A stretch of DNA of 64,000 nt, from contig NZ_JACIEI010000004.1 in assembly GCF_014196805.1 (NCBI RefSeq), positions 174,838 through 238,837 of the forward strand. The letters are read 5' to 3'. Positions 9,321 through 18,311 of this stretch are shown here, in pieces (the first letter of the stretch is position 1; every line of letters begins with the position of its first letter). This stretch comes from Sulfitobacter undariae. Lineage in GTDB: Bacteria > Pseudomonadota > Alphaproteobacteria > Rhodobacterales > Rhodobacteraceae. The notes below the pieces were generated by a model. It ran no database searches. It was not told the DNA's origin and saw nothing but the letters and a program-made list of their open reading frames with translations. The translations under genes were made by a program, and so were the position numbers.

Positions 9321-9659
9321 ATGTCTGACACTCCCAAACCCAAAAAGCCGTCCCGCCAGCAGGTCTTTACGCTGTTGGTCGAAATCGGCCGCAAAGCAGG
9401 CGACGGATTGCCTGACAAGGCCACGGGTGCTGCGCTTATGTGTTTTGCCTCAGGGATTGATGAGGCCGAAGCCGTGCGCGAGACTGTTGCCATCCTCAAG
9501 CAAGCAGATACTGCGCCGCTGGATGTAACAGGATATGGCACATTGGCCGAACGTGAAGAAGAAGGTCACGAGATCGACGCCGAAGAGCGCGCTTTGATGC
9601 AACGCGCTCTTGACGAGAATTCAGTCATTGTGGCGCAAATGACTCCGTTTTTTGACTAA
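9321..9659 (+). CDS. conserved small cytoplasmic protein, function unknown
   Basis: 112 residues from the ATG at 9321, with GAGG at 9308-9311 nine bases upstream; an ATG at 9306 is an alternative. The protein starts with a basic, proline-containing stretch (SDTPKPKKPSRQQ). It continues as a soluble helical protein with VFTLLVEIGRKAGDGLPD and an acidic middle (EREEEGHEIDAEERAL). No signal, membrane segment or known motif is visible. It lies between dapD and the convergent Hint-domain gene; the stops are 2 bases apart. Confidence 0.7.
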   Translation: MSDTPKPKKPSRQQVFTLLVEIGRKAGDGLPDKATGAALMCFASGIDEAEAVRETVAILKQADTAPLDVTGYGTLAEREEEGHEIDAEERALMQRALDENSVIVAQMTPFFD

Positions 9660-9661
9660 CC

Positions 9662-10756
9662 CTATGCTGCGCGGCGGTCAGCCAGATAGACAGCTTCAAA
9701 ACGTTTAAGAACCCGATGTGCAGGCGCGCCGTGTTCGGGCAGGTCATTCCTGTCGATGCCAAACATCACACTCGAGGCGAGTTTATGCGTGTCACGGCGA
9801 ATGCGCCCGATGTACATGCTTTCCATTGCGGCACCGGCTGCAAGGATCGGTTCGTGATTTGGCAGGATCAGTTGAGTGTATTGGATCAGGTGGCTGGGCG
9901 GTTCGATACGCGCCGCAAATCCGTTCACCAGATTTCGCGCAGGGGTGAGCACCTTTTCACATGAAAACAGGTACTCCACTTCTGGCCCATCAATCACCAC
10001 ATGTTGTTCGGGGGCGATGATGATGTCGTCTTGCAGGCCAAAATAGGGCGCGCGCATACGGATCGGGGCAAAGCTGCCCCTTGCGGGAACCGTGCGTGTG
10101 ATAGATTGCAGCACAGGCACCACTTCGCCATCCGCAGTATAAACGGTATCACCGCGTTTTAAGGTTGCCGCGTTGCGGTATCCCCACGGGGTCGCGATTG
10201 GCGTATCAGGTGACAAGGTGGGGCTGACGCCAATCGGCTCGATCTGGTTGGAGAGGGCCGCAAAAACCACTTCGGGCGCGTAATCATGCGTGCCGCGCCC
10301 CAACATCAAATCGCGTAAATCCTCTAGAGTGAGCGGCAGAGGGTTTTCAACGGGAACACTGATCACCGCACCATCGCCGACTTGCTCCATCGTCAGGCGG
10401 CCCCACTTGTAGGTGATATCCCAAGAATATGTCAGGCGCAGTGTTTCAGCGCGGCCCGTGTTTTTGTGGGCGATTGCAGCATGGGTGACAGTGTTACCCT
10501 GCACATGCACCATCGACACGCCCCCACCGGGGATGGCTTGAAACACCAGACTGCGGTGTGTCGGATGGGGGTTGGTAAAGCCAAACAAGGCCTGTGGCTT
10601 GGTCTCGCCGGAAAGCTGCGTTTCAAATACGATACTGCCGCGGTTCAGGGTCTGGCCCGCAACATCTGCCACAATCGGAGAGCTGCGTTTTTCGTGTCCA
10701 AGCCCATTCAGAGACAGGCGGCGATCATCGTGATCGGTCAAAGCAAGCCAAGTCAT
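9662..10756 (-). CDS. Hint domain-containing protein (Hint_2 type)
   Basis: 364 residues. The N-terminal half (1-175) is beta-rich with no recognised motif. From about residue 180 a Hint (hedgehog/intein) fold begins with TPIATPWGYRNAATLKRGDTV, followed by DDIIIAPEQHVVIDG, the usual block with the conserved His. Residue 180, where most Hint_2 proteins have the nucleophilic Cys, is Thr. Self-cleavage by the standard thioester route is therefore doubtful. Such proteins are abundant in Rhodobacteraceae, often attached to secreted or phage-like proteins. No signal peptide is visible. The gene is convergent with the small gene ending at 9659. Confidence 0.82.
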   Translation of the reverse strand: MTWLALTDHDDRRLSLNGLGHEKRSSPIVADVAGQTLNRGSIVFETQLSGETKPQALFGFTNPHPTHRSLVFQAIPGGGVSMVHVQGNTVTHAAIAHKNTGRAETLRLTYSWDITYKWGRLTMEQVGDGAVISVPVENPLPLTLEDLRDLMLGRGTHDYAPEVVFAALSNQIEPIGVSPTLSPDTPIATPWGYRNAATLKRGDTVYTADGEVVPVLQSITRTVPARGSFAPIRMRAPYFGLQDDIIIAPEQHVVIDGPEVEYLFSCEKVLTPARNLVNGFAARIEPPSHLIQYTQLILPNHEPILAAGAAMESMYIGRIRRDTHKLASSVMFGIDRNDLPEHGAPAHRVLKRFEAVYLADRRAA

Positions 10757-11085
10757 TCAAGCCACCCCGCGAGCGGCAGTGGCATTGCGCACTGATTCTG
10801 TTCTGTTTGTTGACGTTACTATCATATCACTGCCTCAAACCATTCAAGTGAAACAGCGCAAGCCAATGATGGATATGGGGATTTCCCCATCCGGTCACGT
10901 TCGTTTTACGAACCTATCCACCCCTGTTTTCAGGTGATGGAACTGCTTTAGCCCTGCCTCGGGTCATTTATTATGCGGGTACGGTAGCACAATCGCGCTG
11001 GAATTGAACCGCGATTTAGGGGGGCTGGCACTTTTACGCCACAAGAGGGATAAGGTGCGTAAACCGCTATAGGAGCCCTGATCCC
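10757..11085. other. intergenic region upstream of dapE, with two palindromes
   Basis: 329 bases between the divergently transcribed Hint gene and dapE. I see no coding signal. It holds ATGGGGA-TT-TCCCCAT (10875-10890), a perfect 7-bp inverted repeat, and GTTCG-N5-CGAAC (10899-10913) eight bases further on. Both could be operator sites. The dapE start has AGGAG a few bases upstream (about 11071). Confidence 0.4.
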
Positions 11086-12240
11086 ATGTCGAAATTCACC
11101 CCAGTTGATCCCGTTGAACTGACCGCCGCTTTGGTGCGCTGCCCTTCTGTCACCCCCGCAGATGCAGGCGCGCAGGATATTCTGTATGATCTACTGAGCG
11201 AGGCAGGTTTTACCTGTGCATGGGCGGAACGTGGCGGCATCCGCAATCTGTTTGCGCGTTGGGGCAGCCAAGGCAACACGCGCAGCTTTGGTTTTAACGG
11301 CCACACGGATGTTGTGCCAATTGGCGACGAAGCGGCATGGAGCATGCCGCCCTTTGGCGCTGAAATCAAAGATGGAATCATGTATGGTCGCGGCACCACG
11401 GATATGAAATCGGGTGTAGCCGCCTTTGCCGCCGCCGCTGTTGATTTTGTGAAAACGACTCCGCCGGACGGTTCTATCGTGATCACGATCACCGGCGATG
11501 AAGAAGGCGACGCCATTGATGGCACCACCGCCTTGCTTGAGTACATGGAAAACAACGGCGAGCGGATGGACGTCTGTCTGGTCGGAGAGCCGACCTGCCC
11601 GAACACTATGGGCGAGATGATTAAAATCGGGCGCCGCGGGTCTATGACGATCAAGTTCCGTGTTGTGGGCAAGCAAGGTCACTCTGCCTATCCCCACCGC
11701 GCCAATAATCCGCTGCCTGCCATGATGCGTTTGATGGATCGTTTGGCCAGCCATGAGTTGGACACAGGCACCGATCATTTCGACGCCTCCACACTGGCAG
11801 TCGTAACAGTGGATACGGGTAACCCGGCCTCCAACGTCATTCCGGCAGAATGTGCGGCGACGGTGAATATCCGTTTTAACGATTCCCATTCCGGCGCCAG
11901 CCTGAGCGAGTGGATCGAGAACGAAGTGGCAGCCATTCGCGAGGCGTTTGGCGTGCAGATCGAAACACAGGTAAAAATCTCGGGAGAGAGCTTTATCACT
12001 CCTCCGGGTGATTTGTCCTCAATGGTTGCCGGTGCTGTTGAGGCGGTAACAGGTGTCGCGCCTGAATTGTCCACTACAGGCGGTACTTCGGATGCGCGGT
12101 TTGTGAAATCACATTGCCCAGTGGTTGAGTTTGGCCTTGTCGGGCAGTCGATGCATCAGGTGGATGAACATGTCCGCGTTGAACATATCGAGCAGCTGAA
12201 AACCATCTATACCCGCATCTTGCAGGACTATTTTGCATGA
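11086..12240 (+). CDS. dapE: succinyl-diaminopimelate desuccinylase
   Basis: 384-residue M20-family zinc hydrolase that removes succinate from N-succinyl-LL-diaminopimelate in lysine and cell-wall precursor synthesis. Metal and catalytic motifs are in order: FNGHTDVVP (metal His and catalytic Asp, near residue 70), [10 protein letters not shown] (bridging Asp), TGDEEGDA (catalytic Glu pair, near residue 135) and TGGTSDARF near residue 330. Length is usual. The stop overlaps the ATG of the GNAT gene (ATGA), starting an overlapping four-gene operon dapE-GNAT-glycosyltransferase-rnr. Confidence 0.97.
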   Translation: MSKFTPVDPVELTAALVRCPSVTPADAGAQDILYDLLSEAGFTCAWAERGGIRNLFARWGSQGNTRSFGFNGHTDVVPIGDEAAWSMPPFGAEIKDGIMYGRGTTDMKSGVAAFAAAAVDFVKTTPPDGSIVITITGDEEGDAIDGTTALLEYMENNGERMDVCLVGEPTCPNTMGEMIKIGRRGSMTIKFRVVGKQGHSAYPHRANNPLPAMMRLMDRLASHELDTGTDHFDASTLAVVTVDTGNPASNVIPAECAATVNIRFNDSHSGASLSEWIENEVAAIREAFGVQIETQVKISGESFITPPGDLSSMVAGAVEAVTGVAPELSTTGGTSDARFVKSHCPVVEFGLVGQSMHQVDEHVRVEHIEQLKTIYTRILQDYFA

Positions 12241-12653
12241 TCACGATTTCTAAAACCGAAGACAGGCAAGCCTGCTATGATCTGCGCCATAAGGTGTTTG
12301 TAGAAGAGCAAGGTTATTCTGCCGAGGGCGAAATCGACGCGTTAGACCCTGTTAGCCACCATCTGCTGGGGCTTGATGGCGATACGCCTGTTGCCACCGC
12401 GCGGGTCTATCTGGAAGGCGATACGGCCAAGATTGGCCGCGTCTGCGTGAGTGAGTCCCAGCGTGGCACTGGCTTGGGCGCTGAGTTGATCAAAGCGGCT
12501 GTTGTTTTGGCGCAAGAGCTGGGGGCCACCCGCGCAGCGTTGGGTGCGCAGGTTTATGCAATCGGCTTTTACGGTAAGCTGGGGTTTGAACCTTACGGCG
12601 ATGTCTATGCCGACGAAGGTGAACCCCATCAGATGATGGCAAGAACTCTGTGA
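12237..12653 (+). CDS. GNAT family N-acetyltransferase
   Basis: 138 residues. The acetyl-CoA pyrophosphate loop is [14 protein letters not shown] (motif A, near residue 70), with [11 protein letters not shown] as the C-terminal motif B. The N-terminal [11 protein letters not shown] pattern is like that of ElaA-type GNATs. The substrate cannot be told from sequence. It overlaps dapE by four bases and the next gene by four bases (GTGA), so it is translated as part of the dapE operon. Confidence 0.9.
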   Translation: MITISKTEDRQACYDLRHKVFVEEQGYSAEGEIDALDPVSHHLLGLDGDTPVATARVYLEGDTAKIGRVCVSESQRGTGLGAELIKAAVVLAQELGATRAALGAQVYAIGFYGKLGFEPYGDVYADEGEPHQMMARTL

Positions 12654-13222
12654 AACCCACACTGGTTGTGATGCTAAAAGAACCACGGCCGGGGCGCGTC
12701 AAGACGCGGTTGGGACGTGACATCGGAATGGTCGCCGCCGCGTGGTGGTTTCGACATCAGGTGCGGCGGCTGTTGCGGCGGATCACTGATCCGCGTTGGA
12801 CAGTTGTACTGGCCGTTGCGCCAGACCGTGCTGGCATGACGTCACGTGTCTGGCCTGCGCATTTGCCGCGTGTCCCGCAAGGGGGCGGCGATCTGGGGGA
12901 TCGGATGGGACGCGCGTTGCGCAATGCGCCTGTTGGCCCCGTTTGTGTGATTGGCGGGGACATTCCCGATATTAACGCGGATCGGATTGCCGAGGCATTC
13001 AAGGCGCTGGGCGCCCATGACGCGGTGTTTGGCCCTGCGGATGATGGGGGGTATTGGCTCATCGGGTTGCGGCGGCGCCGTGCCGTGCCACCAAGCCTCT
13101 TCTCTGGGGTGCGTTGGTCTACTGAACACGCGCTAAAGGATACCGAGGCGACGTTATCAGGCCACACAATCGCCCATGTGGCGGTTTTGCGTGATGTGGA
13201 TACAGTTGCCGACTTAAAATGA
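12650..13222 (+). CDS. TIGR04282/DUF2064 family glycosyltransferase
   Basis: 190 residues from a GTG start that overlaps the GNAT stop. The family opening VMLKEPRPGRVKTRLG is clear. VIGGDIPDI (near residue 102) is the metal-binding GDxP motif of this GT-A-like family, followed by FGPADDGGYWLIGL. Family members include a proposed arsenosugar glycosyltransferase (ArsS partner) and many of unknown use. No arsenic gene is nearby, so that role is not supported here. There is no signal or membrane segment. Confidence 0.85.
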   Translation: MKPTLVVMLKEPRPGRVKTRLGRDIGMVAAAWWFRHQVRRLLRRITDPRWTVVLAVAPDRAGMTSRVWPAHLPRVPQGGGDLGDRMGRALRNAPVGPVCVIGGDIPDINADRIAEAFKALGAHDAVFGPADDGGYWLIGLRRRRAVPPSLFSGVRWSTEHALKDTEATLSGHTIAHVAVLRDVDTVADLK

Positions 13223-13259
13223 TGTGACGCGCCTGCGTCTGCGTGCTACCTCCAGTCAC

Positions 13260-15515
13260 ATGAATAACATACCTACTAAAAAAGAGATCCTTACATGGGT
13301 CGAAGAGAACCCCACCCTGACAGCCAAGCGCGAAATCGCCAAAGCATTCGGGATCAAAGGGGCTGCGCGGATTGATCTGAAGCGGATGCTGAAAGAGCTG
13401 GAGGCCGAAGGCCATCTGGAAAAGCGCAAGAAAAGCTATCAAGACCCTGAGCGCCTGCCGCCCGTGAGCGTGCTGTTGGTGACAGGGACGGATGGCGACG
13501 GTGATTTATACGCCAAGCCGATGGAATGGGGCGGCGAGGGGGTCGAACCTGTCGTCTTGATGATTCCGCGTGCCGCTGATCCTGCACTGGGTGCGGGCGA
13601 CCGTATTCTGGGACGGCTGACCTTGGTGAAGGGTGAAAGCCACCACTACGAAGGCCGCCTGATCCGTCGCATTGGCACCAACCCCAAAAAGATTGTCGGC
13701 ATTTTCCGCAAACATGCGGAAGGCGGGCGTATCCAGCCGATTGATAAAGGTGCGGATAAAGAATGGGCTGTGCCCTCTGATTTCACCGGCGGTGCAAAAG
13801 ACGGTGAACTGGTCGAAGCGGAATTGGCGGGGCCAAAAGGCCGCATGGGCCTGCCGCGTGCGCGCATTGTGAACCGCCTCGGCGATCCTTCGGCGCCCAA
13901 AGCCGTATCACTGATAGCGATCCACCAGCACAGCATCCCCGATGATTTCCCTGATGATGTTGTCGTCGAAGCAGACGCCGCTGCGCCCAAAGGGCTGAAA
14001 GGCCGCGAGGATTTGCGCGATGTGCCATTGGTCACGATTGACCCGTCAGATGCACGCGACCACGATGATGCCTGCTTTGCCGAGGCGGATACTGATCCAG
14101 CTAATGAGGGCGGCCATATCCTTTGGGTGGCGATTGCGGATGTGTCAGCCTATGTCACGCCGAATTCCGCTTTGGACCGTGAGGCGCGCAAACGTGGCAA
14201 CTCGACCTATTTCCCAGACCGCGTTGTGCCAATGCTGCCTGACCGCCTATCGGGTGATTTGTGTTCCCTGCATGAGGGCGTTGAACGTGCCTGTATTGCG
14301 GTACGCATGGTGTTGGACGCTGAGGGCAACAAACTGCGTCACGATTTCCACCGTGGTCTGATGTGTTCGCCTGCAAGTTTGCATTATGAAGAAGTCCAAG
14401 ATGCGATGGACGGCAAGCCGAATGACCGTACAGAGCCCTTGTTAGAGACTGTTATCAAGCCGCTTTACGCAGCCTACGCCGCGTTGGTTGCAGCGCGTGA
14501 ACGCCGTCAGCCGCTTGATCTGGATTTGCCAGAGCGGCGGATTGAACTGGATGAAGATGGCACGGTACGTTCTGTCAATTTCCGCATGCGGCTGGACGCG
14601 CACCGCTTGATCGAAGAATGTATGGTACTGGCAAACGTTGCCGCCGCCGAAACATTGATCGCGAAGAAAACGCCGCTGTTGTTCCGTACGCATGAGGAAC
14701 CAACCCCCGCCAAACTGGACGCCTTGCGCGAAACGGCTGCGGCTGCGGGGTATACGCTTGCCAAAGGGCAGGTGTTGCAGACCGCGCATTTGAACCGCTT
14801 GCTGGACCAAGCAGCAGGCACCGATGATGCGGAGTTGATCAACATCTCGACGTTGCGGTCGATGACACAAGCGTACTATGGGCCGGATCAAATCGGCCAC
14901 TTTGGTTTGGCGTTGCGATCTTATGCGCATTTCACCTCACCCATTCGCCGCTATGCGGATTTGATTGTGCACCGCGCATTGATCACTGCGCATGGCTGGG
15001 GCAAAGACGGGCTGTCGCAGCACGATATGGACGATATGGAAGCCACTGGCGCGCATATTTCCGACACCGAGCGGCGCTCGATGATCGCTGAACGTGACAC
15101 CACTGACCGTTATCTGGCGGCCTATTTGTCTGAACGTGTGGGCAATGAAATGACTGGCCGTATCAGCGGCGTGGCGCGGTTTGGTGCATTTGTAAAACTG
15201 GACGAAACAGGTGCAGATGGCCTGATCCCGATGCGCAACATCGGGCGCGAATATTTCCACCATGATGCGGATTCAAGCACCTTGATGGGCTCGGACACGG
15301 GGATGACCATCGGTCTGGGCCAACGGGTTACCGTGCGCCTCTCCGAAGTGACACCTGTCACGGGTGGCATCGCGCTGGAGTTGCTGGAGATCGAGGGCGA
15401 CAAAATCCCGCAAGGCCGTCAAAGCCCTGCAGGGCGCAGCCCCCGCCGCAAAGGGGCGAAGGCCAAAGGCAAGAAGGCCGCGACCAAACGCAAGGTCACG
15501 CGCAGCCGCCGTTAA
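13260..15515 (+). CDS. rnr: ribonuclease R
   Basis: 751-residue 3'-to-5' exoribonuclease that degrades structured RNA. The start at 13260 gives MNNIPTKKEIL, the usual alphaproteobacterial N-terminus; a GTG at 13224 would add 12 odd residues, and neither has a strong Shine-Dalgarno. Order: an N-terminal winged helix (residues 1-60), cold-shock domains, and the RNB catalytic domain with TIDPSDARDHDDA (catalytic Asp residues, near residue 273). Then come the FTSPIRRYADLIVHR motif, an S1 domain near residue 640, and a Lys/Arg-rich tail. The TAA stop lies in a TTAA that also supplies the stop of the convergent GST gene. Confidence 0.96.
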   Translation: MNNIPTKKEILTWVEENPTLTAKREIAKAFGIKGAARIDLKRMLKELEAEGHLEKRKKSYQDPERLPPVSVLLVTGTDGDGDLYAKPMEWGGEGVEPVVLMIPRAADPALGAGDRILGRLTLVKGESHHYEGRLIRRIGTNPKKIVGIFRKHAEGGRIQPIDKGADKEWAVPSDFTGGAKDGELVEAELAGPKGRMGLPRARIVNRLGDPSAPKAVSLIAIHQHSIPDDFPDDVVVEADAAAPKGLKGREDLRDVPLVTIDPSDARDHDDACFAEADTDPANEGGHILWVAIADVSAYVTPNSALDREARKRGNSTYFPDRVVPMLPDRLSGDLCSLHEGVERACIAVRMVLDAEGNKLRHDFHRGLMCSPASLHYEEVQDAMDGKPNDRTEPLLETVIKPLYAAYAALVAARERRQPLDLDLPERRIELDEDGTVRSVNFRMRLDAHRLIEECMVLANVAAAETLIAKKTPLLFRTHEEPTPAKLDALRETAAAAGYTLAKGQVLQTAHLNRLLDQAAGTDDAELINISTLRSMTQAYYGPDQIGHFGLALRSYAHFTSPIRRYADLIVHRALITAHGWGKDGLSQHDMDDMEATGAHISDTERRSMIAERDTTDRYLAAYLSERVGNEMTGRISGVARFGAFVKLDETGADGLIPMRNIGREYFHHDADSSTLMGSDTGMTIGLGQRVTVRLSEVTPVTGGIALELLEIEGDKIPQGRQSPAGRSPRRKGAKAKGKKAATKRKVTRSRR

Positions 15516-16207
15516 TCCATAGCGGCGGCGCAGCGTTTCACATAAGCGCTGAGCACCGCATCCTGTGCCACTCTGCGTGAAAGTGGTGTGGGTACAGGGG
15601 CGGCCATCACACCACCAAGAATCGCGCCCACGCTTGCATCTGCAGCCGTGGGCGTATCGCCAAACAGGAACGCACGTTCGTTCAGTTGCGCGGCAATCGC
15701 GACAAAATCAGGCTCTACACGGGCCAAACGCTGCTCCACAGTCATTCGCCCCAAACCCATTTTATGGACCATGCCCAGCACGTCTTTCCTGAGTTTCCGC
15801 GTGACCATTCCGCGGATCAATGCGGGGAGAAAGCCGAAATACTCTTGGCGGATCACGGCCCAGTTGGCGTCATCGCCCCAGCGATCTTGCATTTGGTGGA
15901 AATAGATATGCTCTTCGGCCATGCGGATAAAGGCGCGGGACACAGCCCTGTCACGGGGCGATAGGCCCGCATCAAAGTCATGGCCCGTCTTCTCTAGATA
16001 TGCGCGAATATTGTCACTGTCGGGGATGATCGTACCGTCAGCAAGGCCAATCGCGGGCAGTTTGCCCAGCGGCATTTTACGCGGGTCGGTCGTGTCTTGG
16101 CGCTGCCACGGGACGTTAGACAGCTTAAGAAGCCAACCTGCCTTGGTGCAAAAGGGGCTATAGCTGAATTGTCCGAAACCAGAGGCAAATGTGTAAAGAG
16201 TAATCAT
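15512..16207 (-). CDS. glutathione S-transferase family protein
   Basis: 231 residues from the ATG at 16207, which has AGGAAA just upstream. The N-terminal thioredoxin-like domain contains SYSPFCTKAGWLLKL and LPAIGLADGTIIPDS, the latter the cis-Pro and glutathione gamma-Glu-binding region. The C-terminal helical domain has FGDTPTAADASVGAIL, the usual GST C-terminal N-capping box. The substrate is unknown. It is divergent from a WYL-type regulator across 101 bases, suggesting control by that regulator. A much longer upstream reading frame is only non-coding extension. Confidence 0.88.
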   Translation of the reverse strand: MITLYTFASGFGQFSYSPFCTKAGWLLKLSNVPWQRQDTTDPRKMPLGKLPAIGLADGTIIPDSDNIRAYLEKTGHDFDAGLSPRDRAVSRAFIRMAEEHIYFHQMQDRWGDDANWAVIRQEYFGFLPALIRGMVTRKLRKDVLGMVHKMGLGRMTVEQRLARVEPDFVAIAAQLNERAFLFGDTPTAADASVGAILGGVMAAPVPTPLSRRVAQDAVLSAYVKRCAAAMD

Positions 16208-16308
16208 AACGTTTCCTGTTGGGTGAAGTGGGGCTTGTGTAACAGGGCGTGCTGACAGAAAGTGGCAGTATAGTCTGGCATGTTTGTTTTGATCCGCAGG
16301 AGGCGCAG

Positions 16309-17028
16309 ATGAACCGCACACACCGCTTGTTTCAGTTGATGCAAACGCTTCGGCGCTTGCCTGCGCCCGTGACAGCGCAGGCATTGGTGGATGAAACGGG
16401 GGTTTCCCTGCGCACGATTTACCGTGATATTGATGCGCTGCGGGGCTTGGGCGCTGTGATCGACGGTGAAACCGGATTTGGCTATACGTTGATCGAAGAT
16501 GCCACTTTACCACCGCTGGCCTTTGGCGATGACGAGTTGGAAGCGCTGGTTTTGGGGTTGCGTGAGGTTGCTGTGATCGGTGATCCGGCATTGGCTAAAG
16601 CTGCCCAATCCGCTTTGGCCAAGTTAAAAGCGCGGCTACCAGCGCGGCAAACCCACCGCTTACAACATGCGGTCTTGGATGCGCGCCGTTTTTCCCGGCC
16701 GCCAGAACCGCGAATCGACGTAAAGGCGTTGCGTGCCGCGACGTGGGATGAAGCAACGGTTGAGTTTCAATATGAAGATGGCAAAGGCGACAGGTCACAA
16801 CGGCAGGTGGATCCGCTGAGTATCGTCTTTATGCAAAACGCGCATATGCTGATGGCGTGGTGTCATCTACGGCAGGATTTCCGTGCCTTTCGTCTGGATC
16901 GCATGTGGGATTTGCGTCTGACAGGGGCCAATTTTCGTCCCCGCCGTGTGCCGTTGTTACGGGAGTATATGGAAATTCTGAAAGCGGATGCTTTGGCGCG
17001 GGCCAAAGACCGCGCAACGGAAGGCTGA
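16309..17028 (+). CDS. helix-turn-helix/WYL domain transcriptional regulator (YafY-like)
   Basis: 239 residues from the ATG at 16309, with CAGGAGG at 16298-16303; an upstream in-frame ATG at 16249 is less likely. Residues 1-60 form an HTH_11 winged helix (RLFQLMQTLRRLPAPVTAQ, SLRTIYRDIDAL). Residues about 130-215 form a WYL domain that ends with AWCHLRQDFRAFRLDRM, the usual ligand-sensing half. Such regulators often act on the adjacent divergent gene, here a glutathione S-transferase; that link is inferred from position only. Confidence 0.88.
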   Translation: MNRTHRLFQLMQTLRRLPAPVTAQALVDETGVSLRTIYRDIDALRGLGAVIDGETGFGYTLIEDATLPPLAFGDDELEALVLGLREVAVIGDPALAKAAQSALAKLKARLPARQTHRLQHAVLDARRFSRPPEPRIDVKALRAATWDEATVEFQYEDGKGDRSQRQVDPLSIVFMQNAHMLMAWCHLRQDFRAFRLDRMWDLRLTGANFRPRRVPLLREYMEILKADALARAKDRATEG

Positions 17029-17093
17029 GTGCTTTTAGTGGATGCTGATTGTCGATAAGTTGGAAACAATTAAGATCGTAAAAGGGGCCAGCT

Positions 17094-18311
17094 ATGCGCG
17101 GCGTTTCACTTGCAGTTATGTTGATGATGGCCTTGCCTATAGCGGGGCATGCCCGTTCGCTGAAGGTTGATCAGCCGCGCAGCGCGTCCGGATTGCGCGA
17201 TTGGATTACCGAATTTCGTCCCAAGGCGTTGGCGGCAGGTATCAGCGCGGATGTATTCGACAGCGCAATGGCGGATGTTGTCTTTGCCCCCAAAGTGGTG
17301 GAGCGGGACCGCAATCAGTCTGAATTCACCAAGACGATCTGGGATTACCTTGATACAGCCGTTTCTGATCTGCGGATCAGCAACGGACAGGCGGCGTTAA
17401 AGCGTGAGCAAAAGGCGCTGGGCGAGATTGAGGCGCGGTACGGCGTGCCCGCCCAGATCGTGACAGCGATTTGGGGCCTAGAGAGCGCCTATGGGACATT
17501 TCGCGGCAGCGACCCTGTGCTAAGCTCTATGGCATCGCTTGCCTATGATGCGCGCCGCGCCGCGTTTTTTGAAGCCCAAGTCATTGCAGCGCTGCGCATT
17601 GTGCAGGATGGCGACACATCGCTGGCAAATCTGAACGGCAGCTGGGCGGGCGCCATGGGACATACACAGTTCATGCCGGGGTCATTCATCGACCACGCGG
17701 TGGATTGGAACGGCGACGGCAAGCGCGATATTTGGGCCGATGATCCGCAGGATGCGCTGGCTTCCGCTGCGGCATATCTGAAAGACAACGGTTGGATTGC
17801 GGGCCAGCCTTGGGGCGTAGAGGTGCGGATACCAGAGGGGTTTGATTATCTGCTGGCGAACCGTGAGGTGATGAAAAACCCGACCGAATGGGCGCAGTTG
17901 GGAATTGTCGATGCGCAATGCCAAGCCGTGGCAGACCACGGTGCCGCCTCAATTTTGCTGCCCGCTGGTGCGCAGGGCGCTGCCTTTATGGTGTTTAAGA
18001 ATTTTGAGGTGTTGGAGAGCTATAATACCGCCGATGCCTATGTCATTGCAGTGGGCCATTTGGCAGATCGTATCACGGGCGGTGATGCGTTGCAGGGCAA
18101 CTGGCCGCTTGAAGACCGCGCGTTAAGCTACGTTGAGCGGATTGAGCTGCAAGAGTTGTTGACCGCACAAGGCTTTGACACGCAAAAGATAGATGCCAAA
18201 ATCGGGCCGCTTACGGTGAATGCTGTGCGGGGTTGGCAGGTGGCGCAGGGGGAAGTGCCAGATGGCTATGCCTCCCCCCGTTTTCTGGAGCGCCTACGCT
18301 CAGCTCGGTGA
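17094..18311 (+). CDS. lytic murein transglycosylase (MltB-like, SLT_2) with peptidoglycan-binding domain
   Basis: 405 residues. The N-terminal signal peptide (residues 1-20, ending GHARS) sends it to the periplasm; no lipobox Cys is present. The catalytic motif AIWGLESAYGTFRG has the Glu near residue 130. It is followed by GAMGHTQFMPGSF and the NGDGKRDIW segment of the MltB family. Residues about 345-403 are a PG_binding_1 domain (RIELQELLTAQGFD...GPLTVNAVRGWQ). It cleaves glycan strands to 1,6-anhydro ends. AAAGGGG precedes the ATG. Its last 12 bases overlap the convergent permease gene. Confidence 0.93.
   Translation: MRGVSLAVMLMMALPIAGHARSLKVDQPRSASGLRDWITEFRPKALAAGISADVFDSAMADVVFAPKVVERDRNQSEFTKTIWDYLDTAVSDLRISNGQAALKREQKALGEIEARYGVPAQIVTAIWGLESAYGTFRGSDPVLSSMASLAYDARRAAFFEAQVIAALRIVQDGDTSLANLNGSWAGAMGHTQFMPGSFIDHAVDWNGDGKRDIWADDPQDALASAAAYLKDNGWIAGQPWGVEVRIPEGFDYLLANREVMKNPTEWAQLGIVDAQCQAVADHGAASILLPAGAQGAAFMVFKNFEVLESYNTADAYVIAVGHLADRITGGDALQGNWPLEDRALSYVERIELQELLTAQGFDTQKIDAKIGPLTVNAVRGWQVAQGEVPDGYASPRFLERLRSAR

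Noticed and set aside
12650..13222. Arsenosugar biosynthesis locus
   Set aside because: Only the glycosyltransferase family matches; no arsenic genes nearby.
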